Shown: positions 10,581-21,649 of the stretch, one piece after another
Numbering within the stretch: position 1 is the stretch's first letter
Layout: each line of letters opens with the position of its first letter
DNA from: Persicaria tinctoria
Taxonomy: Eukaryota > Streptophyta > Magnoliopsida > Caryophyllales > Polygonaceae
Length of the DNA stretch: 64,000 nt
Reading direction: 5' to 3'
NCBI GenBank assembly: GCA_037127255.1
Contig: JBANSL010000017.1
Location: 45,083,745-45,147,744 of the forward strand
Notes under the pieces: model-generated
Seen by the model: the letters and a program-made list of their open reading frames with translations, nothing else
The model's database searches: none
What the model was told of the DNA's origin: nothing
Position numbers and translations under genes: made by a program

Positions 10581-11013
10581 ATTGCACAAGTTCACTTTTC
10601 ACGACTCGTGAAGGCCTCCCACGAGTCGTGACATCTTGATGTAGCTGAAAATTGCACAAGTTCCCTTGTGAAGGCCATCCCGCGAGTCGTGCTACATCGT
10701 CTTGAGCTCCTATGAGTGATTCACTTGATATGCTAGCATCTTGTCTCATATTTTTGCTCATCTCTCGACCCCTTTAGCCCGTCTTTGATGGCTTATTTCC
10801 ACATGGAAGCGCCTCTAATCACCTCCTTATCCTTTAGGTCTTGAATCGGCTCCAAAACCGCTCAAACGTACCTGAAATCACAACAAACTAGCGGTAGACA
10901 CCGATTCCTCGAAATGGGACACAAAGGGCTAAGAAATAGGTAGAATACCCTAGTAAAACGCCTTAAACTCTACACAAGAGTACCCAAAGACAATGCTAGA
11001 ATAGACGCTATCA
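10581..11013 (-). repeat. Truncated 3' LTR of gypsy B
   Basis: 433 bp colinear with 15897-16330 with a few differences, ending ...GACGCTATCA. It contains one complete CACGACTCGTG/CACGAGTCGTG pair. Confidence 0.88.
10600..10630. repeat. Paired palindrome CACGACTCGTG - 9 bp - CACGAGTCGTG
   Basis: Arms at 10600-10610 and 10620-10630 are exact reverse complements, and each is nearly palindromic itself. The step is 20 bp. The geometry matches the TCGANNTCGA pairs of the other gypsy elements although the sequence is unrelated. Confidence 0.9.
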
Positions 11014-11998
11014 AAATATCCCATACTTACCCTTGCTTGTCCCCAAGTAAGACTAAGATAATAAACCACAAGGTAGCGTCTGCTAAATAGAAATATCCAA
11101 CGAATGTCGTCCTAGCAAATCATTTCCAACAGTCAAGCTTGAGTAGCACATCAAAACACCAAAATCCTCCAATGCACTTCGCTTAAATCTCGACCTCAAT
11201 ACTCATCATCCATAAAGCTTGAACAATCTCGATAATCTCCACCGCTTGAAAATATGCACACAACAATATCATGAGGGCTTTATAGGGTTATGATAAGGCT
11301 AAGGCGAAAACAGTTTGGTATGGAAAATTTCAGGCCATGTGGTGCTAAAATCCGGGAAAAAGGATCATTTGAGAACAACCGGAGAAACACACACTTTCCA
11401 TAATCAAGCTCATACCAATCCACAAGTATAAGGCGAGAAACATACAGAATCAAGCAAGAGGGTAAACAATCTAGCTAGTCAAACAAGGCAATGGCTCAAT
11501 GCTCATGTAATCATCAAATATTCAAAAATAAGGATAGCCTAAATACACACAACAAAATACAACAAAAATTGTGAAGTATTCACCCCTACCCCATACTTAG
11601 ACAAAACATTGTCCGCAATGTGCAAAACAATCAAGGAAGAGATGAGAATACTCACAATTTCAATATATAGATCGGGTGTCTTGAAGGTAGCCAAGTTAGA
11701 GCCATCCGCGTCCAAACCTAGGCAAGACAACCAACACAAACAAGCAACAAACTCGGCAAGATGGGGGTTAGTAGATAGGGGCCAAACACCTTCAATTCAG
11801 CTCAAAACACAAACAAAAGTCTCAATATAGAGCACTCTCCACCCCATACTTTCACTTTTGCAAACCAACCCCAAAAAAGAAAAACAAAAGAAAAAAAAAC
11901 TGAAAACTAAAAATAAAGAAAACATACCTCGGGTTGCCTCCTGAGAAGTGCTAGTTCAAGGTCTGAAGCCGACCTTCCATTACCTACGATTGCTTGAG
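11014..11998 (-). other. 3' untranslated region of gypsy B
   Basis: No coding sequence is seen. The minus strand next to the LTR reads GGGGACAAGCAAGGGTAAGTATGGGATATTT, the probable polypurine tract. Two more AAGTATGGGG-like words lie near 11588 and 11846, echoing the repeated purine module of gypsy A, C and D. An A-rich run is at 11877-11900. Confidence 0.65.
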
Positions 11999-13258
11999 TC
12001 AAGGTGGTTGAATGGAAACAACCTCTTTGGTCGGATCTACGGCGGAGTATTCCTTTAGTCTTTGTCCATTCACCTTGAACTCGCCGGTCCGTTTGCTCCA
12101 TACCTCAACAACTCCATGGGGATGCATTCCTTTGACTTTGAAGGGGCCGCTCCAGCATGATATCGGCTTCCCTGGAGCCCGTTTTAGCCTTGAGTGGAAC
12201 AGTAGCACCAAATCACCTTCTTGAACTCTTTCGGGAGGTCTTCCTTTAGCTTCACCCGTAGAGACTCCGTCATATACCTGCAAAACAGATTTGGGATCCT
12301 CCAAAAAGACTATTAAATCTCGAGATACATCAGCAAGTAACTCATTTGCTGCACCATTGACCATACTTTTTGTTAGAGCAAACTTTGGAGGGTCTCGATT
12401 GAACACTTCTTTCATGGCATCATAGCCCTCTTTACCTGCAACATCAATCCTGCTACACATATATTCAACAACAGGTGGTTCTAAAGGTTTAGGGAGGTTA
12501 AATTCAACCTTCTCATCCCCTATCTTAAAAGAGAGGGTCCCTTTTCGTACATCAATTAGAGCCCCTGCAGTGGCCAAGAAAGGCCTTCCAAGAATGATAG
12601 GAATGGAGGTGCTGGCATCCATATCCAGTACAACAAAGTCCACCGGTACGAAAAACTTACCCACCTTAATATGAACATTCTCTAAAACACCAACTAGGTG
12701 GGAAATGGACCTGTTCACCATGATCAACTGCATCCTAACCGGTCTAGGCTCTCCTAGACCGAGTTTGTTGCAAATTGAGAGAGGAAGCAAACTAGCACTA
12801 GCTCCCAAATCACATAAAGCTTTAAAATCAGAACTATGACCAAAGGAAATAGGGACAACGAAACTACCTGGGTCATCTAGCTTAGGTGGTAGCTTGTTGT
12901 CAATCAAGGTGTTGTACTCCTCGGTAAGAAACACCGCTTGGCACTCATCGAGCTTCCTCTAGTTAGAGAGGATCTCTTTCAGAAACTTCATATAGGATGG
13001 CATTTGGGTCAAAACATCGGTGAACAGAATATTGACGTAGAGCTTCTTCAACACCTCCAAAAACTTTTTAAACTGCATCTCAAATTGAGATTGAGCCTTT
13101 CTTTGTGGAAACGGAAGTGGTAGCTTGTAAGGAGGCGGTGGCACATATGGCGAATCATTCACCGGTTCAGGTGCCTTTTCCATTTCAGCTTCAACTCTAT
13201 TCTTAGTCTCTTTCGGTGCTACAGGCGTCAAATCTTCCATTTGCTTACCGCTTCTCAA
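11999..13258 (-). pseudogene. Gypsy B protease fused to an integrase C-terminal scrap
   Basis: One minus-strand frame runs from 13258 to 11999 with a single TAG at 12959-12961. The first part is Pro-rich and ends MPSYMKFLKEILSN. The second (12934-11999, 311 residues) holds an Athila-type aspartic protease: LCDLGASASLLPLSICNKLG (active-site Asp in D-L-G-A rather than D-[ST]-G), then FFVPVDFVVLDMD and IPIILGRPFLATAGALIDV, the flap and ILGRPFL strand. Directly after the protease, without RT or integrase core, the ORF reads VQEGDLVLLFHSRLK and SGPFKVKGMHPHGVVEV, the SH3-like end of integrase. An internal pol deletion has thus fused protease to the integrase tail. It would process Gag. Confidence 0.82.
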
Positions 13259-13347
13259 AGATACAACAGAAATCTGTGCCTTTGGATTCTCTTCAGTACG
13301 CCCAAGAAACTGATCAGTGGGCCTAGCAGTGTTATTAGCCTACTGAG

Positions 13348-14697
13348 CTACTTCAGTCTCAAGCATCTTCTGACCTCTACGGTTCCCATAAGTTGTTCCA
13401 TCATTAACTCCATCTTATCCTTCTGTGGTGGGGGTTTTGGAGGAAATCCAGGTGGTGATCCTTCTGCAGCTTGTCTATTAGCATAAGAGAAACCGGGGTG
13501 ATCCCTCACTCGGGGATTGTAGTTGTTGAAGTTCATATTGTAACCCTGGCCGCTATTCAAATTTCCCATGTAGTTGAGTTCCTCATCCTGACTCCCGATA
13601 CCTTGGGACGCGTAGATCTGACAAGCCAAAATAGTGTGATCTTGAGATCCACAGAACTGACATGGCACCGGTCTAGAGCCTACAACACTCACCTCCTTGG
13701 TAGACAAGGACTTCTCCATAACTGAGGCTAGGCGTTTAATTTCCGCAGCCAATGAGTCATATCTAGCATCCTTATAAGTTGCAGCATCCACCTCATAAAT
13801 CCTTGCACCCCTTTTGACAGTAGAGACCACCCTGGGTTGCGAGTATTTCCCACATCTCTTAGCCGTCTTCTCGGTGAACACCCAAGCATCTTCAGCTCCC
13901 ATTTCCAAAAATTCTCCTTCAGATGAGGAGTCAATAAGGACTCTAGTGTTGTCACTGACGGCCTTGTGGAAAATATCTAACAGATTCAGCTTTGATATCC
14001 CATGGTGAGGACACTCAAACAAAAGATCCTTGAATCTCTCCCATGATTCATGGATGTTCTCCCCATCTCCAACCACAAAAGAATTTATCTTCCGCCTCAT
14101 CTCGGTAGTCTTGGCTGGCGGGAAAAACTGATTCAGAAATTCAGATGACAGTTCCTCCCAAGTGGTGACTGTTCCAGCAGGTATAGAGTTGTACCAGTGT
14201 CTAGCCTTCCCTGCAAGTGAGAAGGAGAATGATCGCAATAATAGCTCTTCAGGAGCGACACTCTGAACTCTCACTATATCCATCAAATCTTTGAAGGTGG
14301 ATATGTGCTGATGAGGGCTCTCAGTAGGAAGCCCATTGAACATATTCTGCCTTATCATATTCAACAGTGCAGGCTTCAGCTCAAACTTCACGGGTGTTAA
14401 AGCAGGAAGAACAACACCTGATTGTGGTAGGAACTGAGCCGGATCCATCCGCTCACCTAAGGTTGTCGGTCCTTGTGGTTGGCCGAGCTGTAATTGTTGA
14501 TCAGCTAGCTGTTATCGAAGTTCGGAGTTTTCTTGATCTCTCTGAGCCATTTGTCGCTCTAGTTCTACCAATCTGGCTATTGCGTCAGCCATCGTATCAG
14601 CTCTAGCAGCTTGTTGTTCAGCTCTTCTCTTGTGGAATGTGCGTTCAGGTTCAGGATCAAAAGGCAATAGATTGCTAGAGCCTTTCTTTTTTCGCAT
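13348..14697 (-). pseudogene. gag: Gypsy B Gag polyprotein
   Basis: About 449 residues in one frame with one TAA at 14512-14514 (context suggests CAA to TAA). The N-terminus at 14697 (MRKKKGSSNLLPFDPEPERT) is basic and followed by a short coiled-coil-like stretch. The Retrotrans_gag core follows: FKDLMDIVRVQ, SFSLAGKARHWYNSIPAGTV, TTWEELSSEFLNQFFPPAKT and ESWERFKDLLFECPHHGISK, the last typical of Athila Gag. A CX2C zinc-knuckle start (CQFCGSQDHTILAC) lies near residue 335. Gag would form the virus-like particle and bind element RNA. The frame ends at 13348, before the separate protease frame. Confidence 0.85.
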
Positions 14698-14799
14698 TCA
14701 AAGCACAACCTGAGGCCAACAAAAAAATGAAAAACAAATCAAAGCAACAAAAAGAACTTAGAGAACTAGTGGTCAAAAGACGATCAATACTAGCACCGG

Positions 14800-14817
14800 T
14801 CCCCGGCAACGGCGCCA
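14800..14817 (-). promoter_or_regulatory. tRNA-Asp primer binding site, gypsy B
   Basis: The plus strand shows TCCCCGGCAACGGCGCCA, identical to the 3' end of plant tRNA-Asp including CCA as I know it. The minus (element) strand therefore has the complementary primer site six bases downstream of the LTR end. Confidence 0.9.
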
Positions 14818-14823
14818 TAAATT

Positions 14824-16330
14824 TGATAGGCTAAAAGCCTACACCCACAAGTGTATGGGGTTCAGTTGTAGTAATCAAGTGTCGTATCCACAAGGACCGG
14901 AGGAATATCGATTGTCAATTTCAAACTAGTTCGACTAAGCCGAAAAGTTACGAACAAATTGAGGGAAAAAATGTGTGTAAAAAATAGCAAACACAGATAA
15001 AAGAGATGAGAAATATATGTATGGAAGATATTCTAGGTCTAGGGATTCAGCAACGATGCATCGTCAATAGACCAAAATATATTCTCGCTTGAATGATTTC
15101 TAACTCAAAAGTGAAGGTAGATTGTATAAGGTAATCGTAAAGCTCCTTTCGGAATCGAAGCGAATGTGTCTAAATTGATTAACGATCTCCTTTCGGTTTC
15201 AAGCAACCAATTTAGGACCCTTAAGCACTTAGAATTCTAAATGAAAATCACATCATCTAGAATATCTATCACAATCCATAATCCTCAAGAAGTTTAATTT
15301 CACTTTCGATGAACTAAACTTCGGGTTTAATCCTATGGTTCCAATGGATCAAATAGCCTTTTGGCCTAAATTCACCATCTAAATTCCAATTTAGGGTTTT
15401 AGTCTTTCGATTTCAAACCCAAAATCAGTTCTAACCAATTCTCATCAATTAGGGCTGGCACAATAGGATTAAATCACCAAACAAAATCAGAAATCAATCA
15501 AACAATACTAAGAACGAGTCTATTTCCACATCGCCGGGATCACCCTGACCCTAGAACAAGAGATCTAGCCACTCATGGAAAAGTACATGCTTGATTCAAT
15601 CAAATTCGGCAAGACAAACATAGAACGACGGAGATGGAAACGGAATTTACCGGAATTTGATAAATCGAACAAGTTTTCTTCCCCCAAAATCTCTAGTCTC
15701 CAAATCTACCAAAAGCTCCCCAACAATGTTTGAATTTCGGTCTCAGAGTCTCTCCAAAACGTAACTCCCTCCTTGTTTTAAATAAATCCCAACAAATAAA
15801 AGAACCAACCGAAATCGAAAAGGTCTGGGCGGATCTGGCAATGTCACGACTCGTGAAGAGCCTGTCATGGGTCGTGACAGCCTGCAGTACGCCACAAAAT
15901 AGAGCAGTTCACTTGTCACGAGTCGTGAAGGCCTCCCACGAGTCGTGACAGCTTGTTGTAGCTAAAAATTGCACAAGTTCCCTTGTGAAGGCCATCCCGC
16001 GAGTCGTGTTACATCGTATTGAGCTCTTATGAGTGATTCACTTGATATGCTAGCATCTTGTCTCATATCTTTTCTCATCTCTCGACCCCTTTAGCCCGTC
16101 TTTGATGGCTTATTTCCACATGGAAGCGCCTCTAATCACCTCCTTATCCTTTAGCTCTTGAATCGGCTCCAAAACCGCTCAAAAGTACCTGAAATCACAA
16201 CAAACTAGCGGTAGACACCGATTCCTCGAAATGGGACACAAAGGGCTAAGAAATAGGTAGAATACCCTAGTAAAACGCCTTACACTCTACACAAGAGTGC
16301 CCAAAGACAATGCTAGAATAAACGCTATCA
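14824..16330 (-). repeat. 5' LTR of gypsy B
   Basis: 1507 bp, plus-strand ends TGATAGGCTAAAAGCC...AACGCTATCA. It is colinear with the truncated copy at 10581-11013. It carries three paired palindromes of the CACGASTCGTG type between 15845 and 16010. Confidence 0.9.
15845..16010. repeat. Cluster of CACGASTCGTG paired palindromes
   Basis: Pairs: 15845-15855 with 15866-15876 (21-bp step, second arm mutated to CATGGGTCGTG); 15917-15927 with 15937-15947 (20-bp step); and a third weaker pair at about 15971-16010 (CACAAGTTCCCTTGTG and CGCGAGTCGTG). Confidence 0.85.
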
Positions 16331-17433
16331 ATTGGGACCCACTATGTAAGCTACCTAACTTGCTCCGTATATGGGCACTCTGGGGTAGTGCGCCGATGTG
16401 AGCCGCATTCAATGCAAGACTGGTTCACAGATAGAAATTTGACTTGCTTGAGAAGCTTGCGATTCTGATCTTTGTATAACTGCTCCTTGACATCAGGATC
16501 AATACACTTAGAAGGCTCATACATGGGCATGGATGGGGCTTGCCTCACATAGGCATTTTCGTCGTAATTCGCTGAAGCCCCCATAGACGTTGTCGAAGCT
16601 GGTGAGTCGTTCGATCGTTGCCCAAGCCTGTGTTGGTGTCTGCGTGAGGTATTCATATTGCGTGAAATGATTGATCCTTTCCTTGCTGTCTAGATCAAGA
16701 GAATTATAGAAAATCTCCTGAATGACATATGGTGGCTGCCCATGAGTAGGGCAGGAGCGATGCAGATCCTTGTATCGATCTCATGCTCGTGCTAGTGGCT
16801 CCCCAAGATTTTGTTTGAAAGCTGTAATCTTTTGTCGGATGAACGCTGTCTTGGCAGGAGGAAATAACTTGTTGAGGAACACATTCCTTACCTCAGTCAA
16901 TGTTGTGAGGGATCGTGTAGGGAGACCTTCTAGCCACTTCAATGTTGGCCCTACAAGAGACTAACGAAAAGCTTTCATTCTTACATATTCAAGAGTAGCA
17001 CCTTCATCAATAGTTTGGCAAATATCAGCAAAAGTAGTAATATGAGTGAGAGAGCATTCCTTAAATCTTCCTTCAAAAGCATTATTTTTAATTTCACTAA
17101 GGAAGGGAGTGCGAATTTCAAAGTCATTAGGAGGGACTAGAATGGCCGATTCAGGCACTATAAGAGTCGGGTGCATGTAATCCTTTGCAGTAGTTGGATA
17201 TAGGGGAAGCTCAGCTTCCGCCTGCCTCCTCAGTTCTGCTTCCCGCTCAGTGTGTGCTCTCTTAGCGGTGAGAGCAGCATTGTTGGCTGTTAGTTTCCTC
17301 CGAAGCCTCTCGATCATCTCCGCTTGTGTTTCTGCGGCCGTCATGATCCTTTTCAATCTAGAGTGGATGTGTATAAGACGTTTCGGTTGTCGTCTAAGGC
17401 GTCAAACTCGGGTGGTTGACCAGAACGGCGCAT
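16331..17433 (-). pseudogene. gag: Gypsy A Gag, truncated by insertion of element B
   Basis: The start at 17433 (MRRSGQPPEFDALDD) matches the Gag start of gypsy C and D; a frame slip follows and the best frame resumes at 17356. Recognisable core: YPTTAKDYMHPTLIVPES, FEIRTPFLSEIKNNAFEGRF, ATLEYVRMKAFR. The TAG at 16961-16963 sits where relatives have Trp (TGG). From 16656 the C-terminal part reads CIECGSHRRTTPEC, where gypsy C/D have CIECGSQRHTTTEC (CX2CX4HX4C); the metal-binding His has become Arg. The gene is cut at 16330 by the LTR of element B within a GGPNR-like segment. Several defects make it non-functional. Confidence 0.8.
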
Positions 17434-17495
17434 ACACCTGCAAAATAACTCAAAGAAAACGTGAGATATAACTATCTAAGGCGCGAATGATTGCT

Positions 17496-17513
17496 TCCCC
17501 GGCAACGGCGCCA
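17496..17513 (-). promoter_or_regulatory. tRNA-Asp primer binding site, gypsy A
   Basis: The plus strand TCCCCGGCAACGGCGCCA equals the tRNA-Asp 3' end, three bases from the LTR boundary at 17517. Confidence 0.9.
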
Positions 17514-17516
17514 ATT

Positions 17517-19216
17517 TGATGTAAGGAGGAAATCGAGCTCAAAATATAATAATATAAATCAAACCAAATTCGTTCCCACGCAAATAATTACAAGACTTCA
17601 TCCTAATGTAGCAAAATGAAGTCAGGATCGATCATCGAGGAAGCTTGTCAGCGGATCTCTGGTAGCAGGCAAATCTCACGTCGAATTTCGACTCTGGGGA
17701 AGCACTCGATATCGACCAGGGGTAGTCGATATTGATCTCTCCAGTCGATTTCTGGGTTCTGCAAAGGGTCAGTCGATTTCGACCTAGGCACTCGATATCA
17801 ACCAGTTCTCGTCGACTTCACCTGTACCTGCAGAGACAAAAATGGCAGCGACTAGGGTCACTCGAAGTCGAGTAGAATGCAGTAACGTAACGAATTGCAG
17901 ATTTTGAAATAAACAATGTAAAAGAAAACATCGAAGACCGGGGTTTGCAACAACGATAACCAAACATGCATAAGGCAAGATAAAGAGAGCTAATCATGCA
18001 ATCACATCAAAGGATCAATCTTTCGCTTTATAATCCAAGTTGTTAACCCGAATCTCTATTAATTAGGTAATAAACATATAAAAGGCAGTGGATGATCAAA
18101 ACACAATAAAGGTCGAATCTTTACCTCAGACATGCATGGCTATCATCGGGCTCACCCCGACCCTAGAAGTAGGGGGACTACTCGCTCTTCATCATAGGAA
18201 AACTCATCAATAATAAAAGAAAACTAAATTGCATTAATAAACCAAAACAAAGGTTACAACCGATTGAAGCCAATTCCGCTCTCTCCAAATACAACCTCTC
18301 TCGACTCCAAGCTCTCTCGCCTAACTCTCCTACTCTTGTGTTATCTCTTAATTGGAATTGAATGAAAAACTAGCCCCATGGGATTTATTTATAGTGTTCA
18401 ATCCCCGCTAATCAAGAAAAGAATATCCTATCTATATCTAAATCTTTCTATCTAAAAACATAAGATAAAACTTGGAAATTAAACAATTAAATCTCTAATG
18501 GAAATATATCTAATATGGATAAACGTCTTCTCTCTTCATAGATCTTCATGTGCAAGGAACCTTCAACTCGGAATAAGATAGACTCAAAATCGACTCGTGC
18601 TCGGTCTGGGAGTTGGTCGATATCAACCATAGTTGGTCGATATCGAGTTGTCTACTCGGCTTCCGCTCTGATCACTCGATGTCGGCTTCTGGCAGGGATA
18701 TCGAGTTGATTTAAGTCGATATCGACCAACACTTGTCGAAATCGACCTGTCTTCTCGTCATGTCGAGTCGTCCTGGGAATTTCGACTATAATCAGGTCGA
18801 TATCGACCGGACTTGGTCGATATCGACCACTCTTCAGTTCTCAGCATTATGCTCCGTATTGAAACGCACTTTCTCGAGTCCTCGTTCGTCCGATTGACGC
18901 ACATAAATATGTGTTGGATATCTCTTTTTGAGGGCTACAACTCTCATTAAGACATCAAAACTTGATTCAGAATGATGAATGGCGAAAAGTGGTGTTTTCT
19001 CAAGCTGCACCATCCTTAGCTTCTTCATGACTCTCCTTTAAGCTCCAAAGTTCGTTCGATTTCTGCGAAATTAAATAGAAACTAGTGAAGACTCCATAAT
19101 TTGGCAAATAGGCTTAAACTACATAGATTATGTACTATTCTAACCCGAATGCATGATATGTAAACAGAAATCGATATAATAGGTAATGTAAAACGTGGCA
19201 AATTAGGCCCACAACA
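17517..19216 (-). repeat. 5' LTR of gypsy A
   Basis: 1700 bp, TGATGTAAGGAGG...GCCCACAACA on the plus strand. A TATA-like box is at 18383-18393 (minus). Palindrome pairs lie at 17707-17800 and 18617-18830, including TCGATATCGA at 18797 and 18817 with CCG/TGG extending the stem. Confidence 0.88.
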
Positions 19217-19815
19217 ACAGTTTCCTCCATGTTATTGATTTGGGGGAAATTGTCTCTAGATAGCAGAGAAGAGGATGTAATCCAATTATCAGTCCAGAAC
19301 TTGATTGATTTCCCATTTCGCATTGACCATATAAGCCCCGTCTTAAATTTATCGGTTAGAGTTGTCAGCTTGGACCATTTCCAAGAGACGGACCCGATTT
19401 TCGTGTATCCAAAAATGTTGGCAGAGCAAAGGTATTTGTGTCTAATAAGAGTAACCCATACATTATTTGGTTTAGCCAGAATCTTCCATAAAAGTTTCAT
19501 TTGGAGGGCCTCATTCATTTCTTTTGATTTCCAAATCCATAAACCCCCACACTGTTTTGGTCTACAAATCCTATCCCAACTTATAGGCGGCCGATATTGA
19601 AGATCCTTATTCCAAAAGAAAGTGCGATTAATCTGGTCAAGTTCTTTATGCATTGTCGCGGGGAGCATGAAATTTTTCATATTGTATAGCGGCTTTGCTG
19701 GCAAATTAAAGATGATTAAGATTGCACGCCCCTGTTGTGATAGGGCATTTGCACGCCATTTACTCAATTGTTCTTTAGACTTACAGATGATGTCTTCGAA
19801 CGTGTGTTTGTTCAC
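19217..19815 (-). pseudogene. LINE reverse transcriptase C-terminal part
   Basis: The minus strand from 19815 reads VNKHTFEDIICKSKEQLSKW, RANALSQQGRAILI and INRTFFWNKD, then KQCGGLWIWKSKEMNEAL, LLWKILAKPNNVWV and SIKFWTDNWI. These are standard post-RT motifs of plant L1 proteins (..LSKWK...LS.AGR..LI.., GGLG.., LLWR.., W.D.W). The frame is interrupted by element A at 19216 and continues at 6943. Confidence 0.85.
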
Positions 19816-19964
19816 TCTTGAATTGGTAAATAAGGAGCGGCCATTGTTTGTTCACTCAACCATTGATTATCGGACAACCCAGATATTTTTCCAAAGAGTT
19901 TTCATTTGTAATATTTAAGCATTTGCGTATTTCTAGAATCCTATGGCTCGGTATGCCTTTTGTA

Positions 19965-20652
19965 TAGACCTAAGCAGATCTGGGCTAACCCGCCCGGCCC
20001 GCCCAACCCGCCCGGGAAAAAAGGCGGGCTTGGGCAGAACAATCGGCCCAAGCGGGCCGGCAGGCCCGGCCCGATAAGCCAACCGGGCTGGGCTTGGGCG
20101 GAGTATGAGACCCAAGCGGGCCGATAGGCCTGGCCTGGTATATATTAATATTATGCATATAATTATACATACATGCATATATATAATGATATTTAAATAC
20201 AAACTATATATATATAATATATATTACAGTGTATATACAGTATATAATATATTAAAGTGTGTATTTATTGTATATATATATTAATATATATGTGAAAAAA
20301 TAATTGATATTGCGCGCGTTATATATATATATATATATATATAAACCAATAAAATATTTTAAAAAATTATAGATTTATATGTTTTATGTCTTTAATTGAC
20401 TTTGCTTATTGGATATTACCTAAAAGAAAATTTTAGTTACATAACCAAATGCTATCGGGTAGGGTTCCTCGTCCTGAAAACTTTCTTAGAAAAAAAGCCC
20501 GGTGGGCGGCCCGACCCGGCAACAAGGGCGGGCTTGGGCAAGGAAGTAGGCCCAAGAACCGGGCATGGCCCAAGCCCGGCCCGGTACAATGGGCCGCTAA
20601 AATGTCAGAGGCCCGGCCCAAGCCCGCCCGGCCCGGCCCATGCTCAGGTCTA
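19965..20652. mobile_element. hAT-type non-autonomous element with exact 8-bp TSD
   Basis: A 688-bp segment flanked by CTTTTGTA on both sides (19957-19964 and 20653-20660), the 8-bp TSD length typical of hAT transposons. Ends are inverted: TAGACCTAAGC on the left and, in reverse complement, TAGACCTGAGC on the right. Both subterminal zones are GGGCCGGGC-rich, as in many plant hAT-type elements, while the centre is very AT-rich with a (TA)n tract at about 20319-20342. There is no transposase, so it depends on one elsewhere. It interrupts the LINE RT region. Confidence 0.92.
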
Positions 20653-20660
20653 CTTTTGTA

Positions 20661-21646
20661 GCTTGGAAGCTTGATTTATGATAATTAACTTTTTGCCCAT
20701 AAATTTAACAGTAAGAATAAATTATTGATTTCACTTTGAGTCCGGCATCCACGCTAACTTTTGAGAAGATAATGATGTCATCAGTAAAGAAGACGAACGG
20801 AATTCGAGGGCCATTCCTCCCAAAATGAAAGCCAATGGGGGTTATATCTAAGTTTGCTTCAACTGAAAGCTTCCGTGCCAGTATCCCAGACCCTAACATA
20901 AATAGGAAAGGGGATATCGGGTCCCCTTGAAAGAGACCCCTAGATGGAAAGAAATTGTATGTAGGGCCGTTGTTAACTAACACTGAGAAGGAAACTAACG
21001 TTACACAATCCATGACCCATGAAATGAAGGTAGCGTGGAACCAAAATTTTTCTAATACCTTTTTTTGTGAAATTCCAATCAACTCTAACATATGCTTTTT
21101 CCATATCTAATTTTATCGCAAGCCATCCCTCACGACCCTTACGAGATCGAAAGGAGTGGAAGACTTCATGGGCTATTAGAACATTATCTTGAATAGCCCT
21201 GTCTGACACAAAAGCACCTTAAAGAGGGTGAAAATTTTTATCAATAATTATTTTAATTCTGTCCATCAAGATTTTTGATATAATTTTATATATATTTGAA
21301 CACAAACTGATTGAGCGGTAGTAACTAGTGGTAGTCGGGTTGTCTCTTTTTGAAAGAAGGGTAATAAATGTGTGATTTATTTGTTTAATCATTTTTTCAG
21401 AATGGAAAAAACTTTTAACAACTCTAATTACTGACGTACCAACTATGTCCCAATATTTTTTTTATAAAATTTGGATGTAAAACCATCCGGACTTAGAGAT
21501 TTATTTTTCCTTAAATTGAAGACAACATATTTTATTTCCATGTTATGTGGAACAAGGAAATCATTTTCCTCAGAAGTTATTGATGGATGGATTAAGTCCA
21601 GCATTTCGTTTAGAAGCCTATCATCAATAGGCTCTTTCTGAATCAT
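20661..21646 (-). pseudogene. LINE reverse transcriptase core
   Basis: Minus-strand pieces in order: LRKNKSLSPDGFTSKFYKKN (21646-21443, the N-P-G-x-DG-like finger motif); WLAIKLDMEKAYVRVDWNF (21209-20973, first catalytic Asp in K-L-D-M-E-K-A); GLFQGDPISPFLFML (QGDP motif); and FTDDIIIFSK, where the family's FADD motif keeps both Asp but has Thr for Ala. Frameshifts separate these pieces. This is the target-primed reverse transcriptase of an L1-clade element; the catalytic triad is preserved in wording but the reading frame is not. Confidence 0.85.
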
Positions 21647-21649
21647 TTT

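Larger units (their letters stand above)
10581..16330 (-). mobile_element. Gypsy element B (Athila-like gag-pro, minus), left end deleted
   Basis: It is inserted in the gag of element A. The right LTR (5') is 14824-16330; the left LTR is truncated to 10581-11013. Both end ...CGCTATCA. The tRNA-Asp primer site is next to the right LTR. Internal sequence of about 3.8 kb encodes gag, protease and a short integrase C-terminal scrap, but no RT, RNase H or integrase core. The right flank is ATTGG (16331-16335); the left TSD copy is lost in the deletion at 10580. Confidence 0.88.
6944..19216 (-). mobile_element. Gypsy element A (Athila-like, gag-only, minus)
   Basis: A 12.3-kb insertion in the LINE. 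The LTRs are 6944-8745 (3') and 17517-19216 (5'), with ends TGTTG/TGATG...CACAACA on the plus strand. Flanks are AGAGT (6939-6943) and ACAGT (19217-19221), a 5-bp TSD with one mismatch. A primer site equal to the 3' end of plant tRNA-Asp lies beside the right LTR. Gag is present at 17433-16331. No protease, RT or integrase remains, because the centre was replaced by gypsy element B plus a deletion. Confidence 0.88.

Noticed and set aside
14800..14817. tRNA-Asp gene fragment
   Set aside because: Only the 18-base acceptor end is present and it lies beside an LTR in each element, so it is a primer site; no cloverleaf.
20396..20674. Gly/Pro/Arg-rich ORFs at 19933-20202 and 20396-20674
   Set aside because: They are products of the GGGCCC-rich subterminal zones of the hAT-type element.
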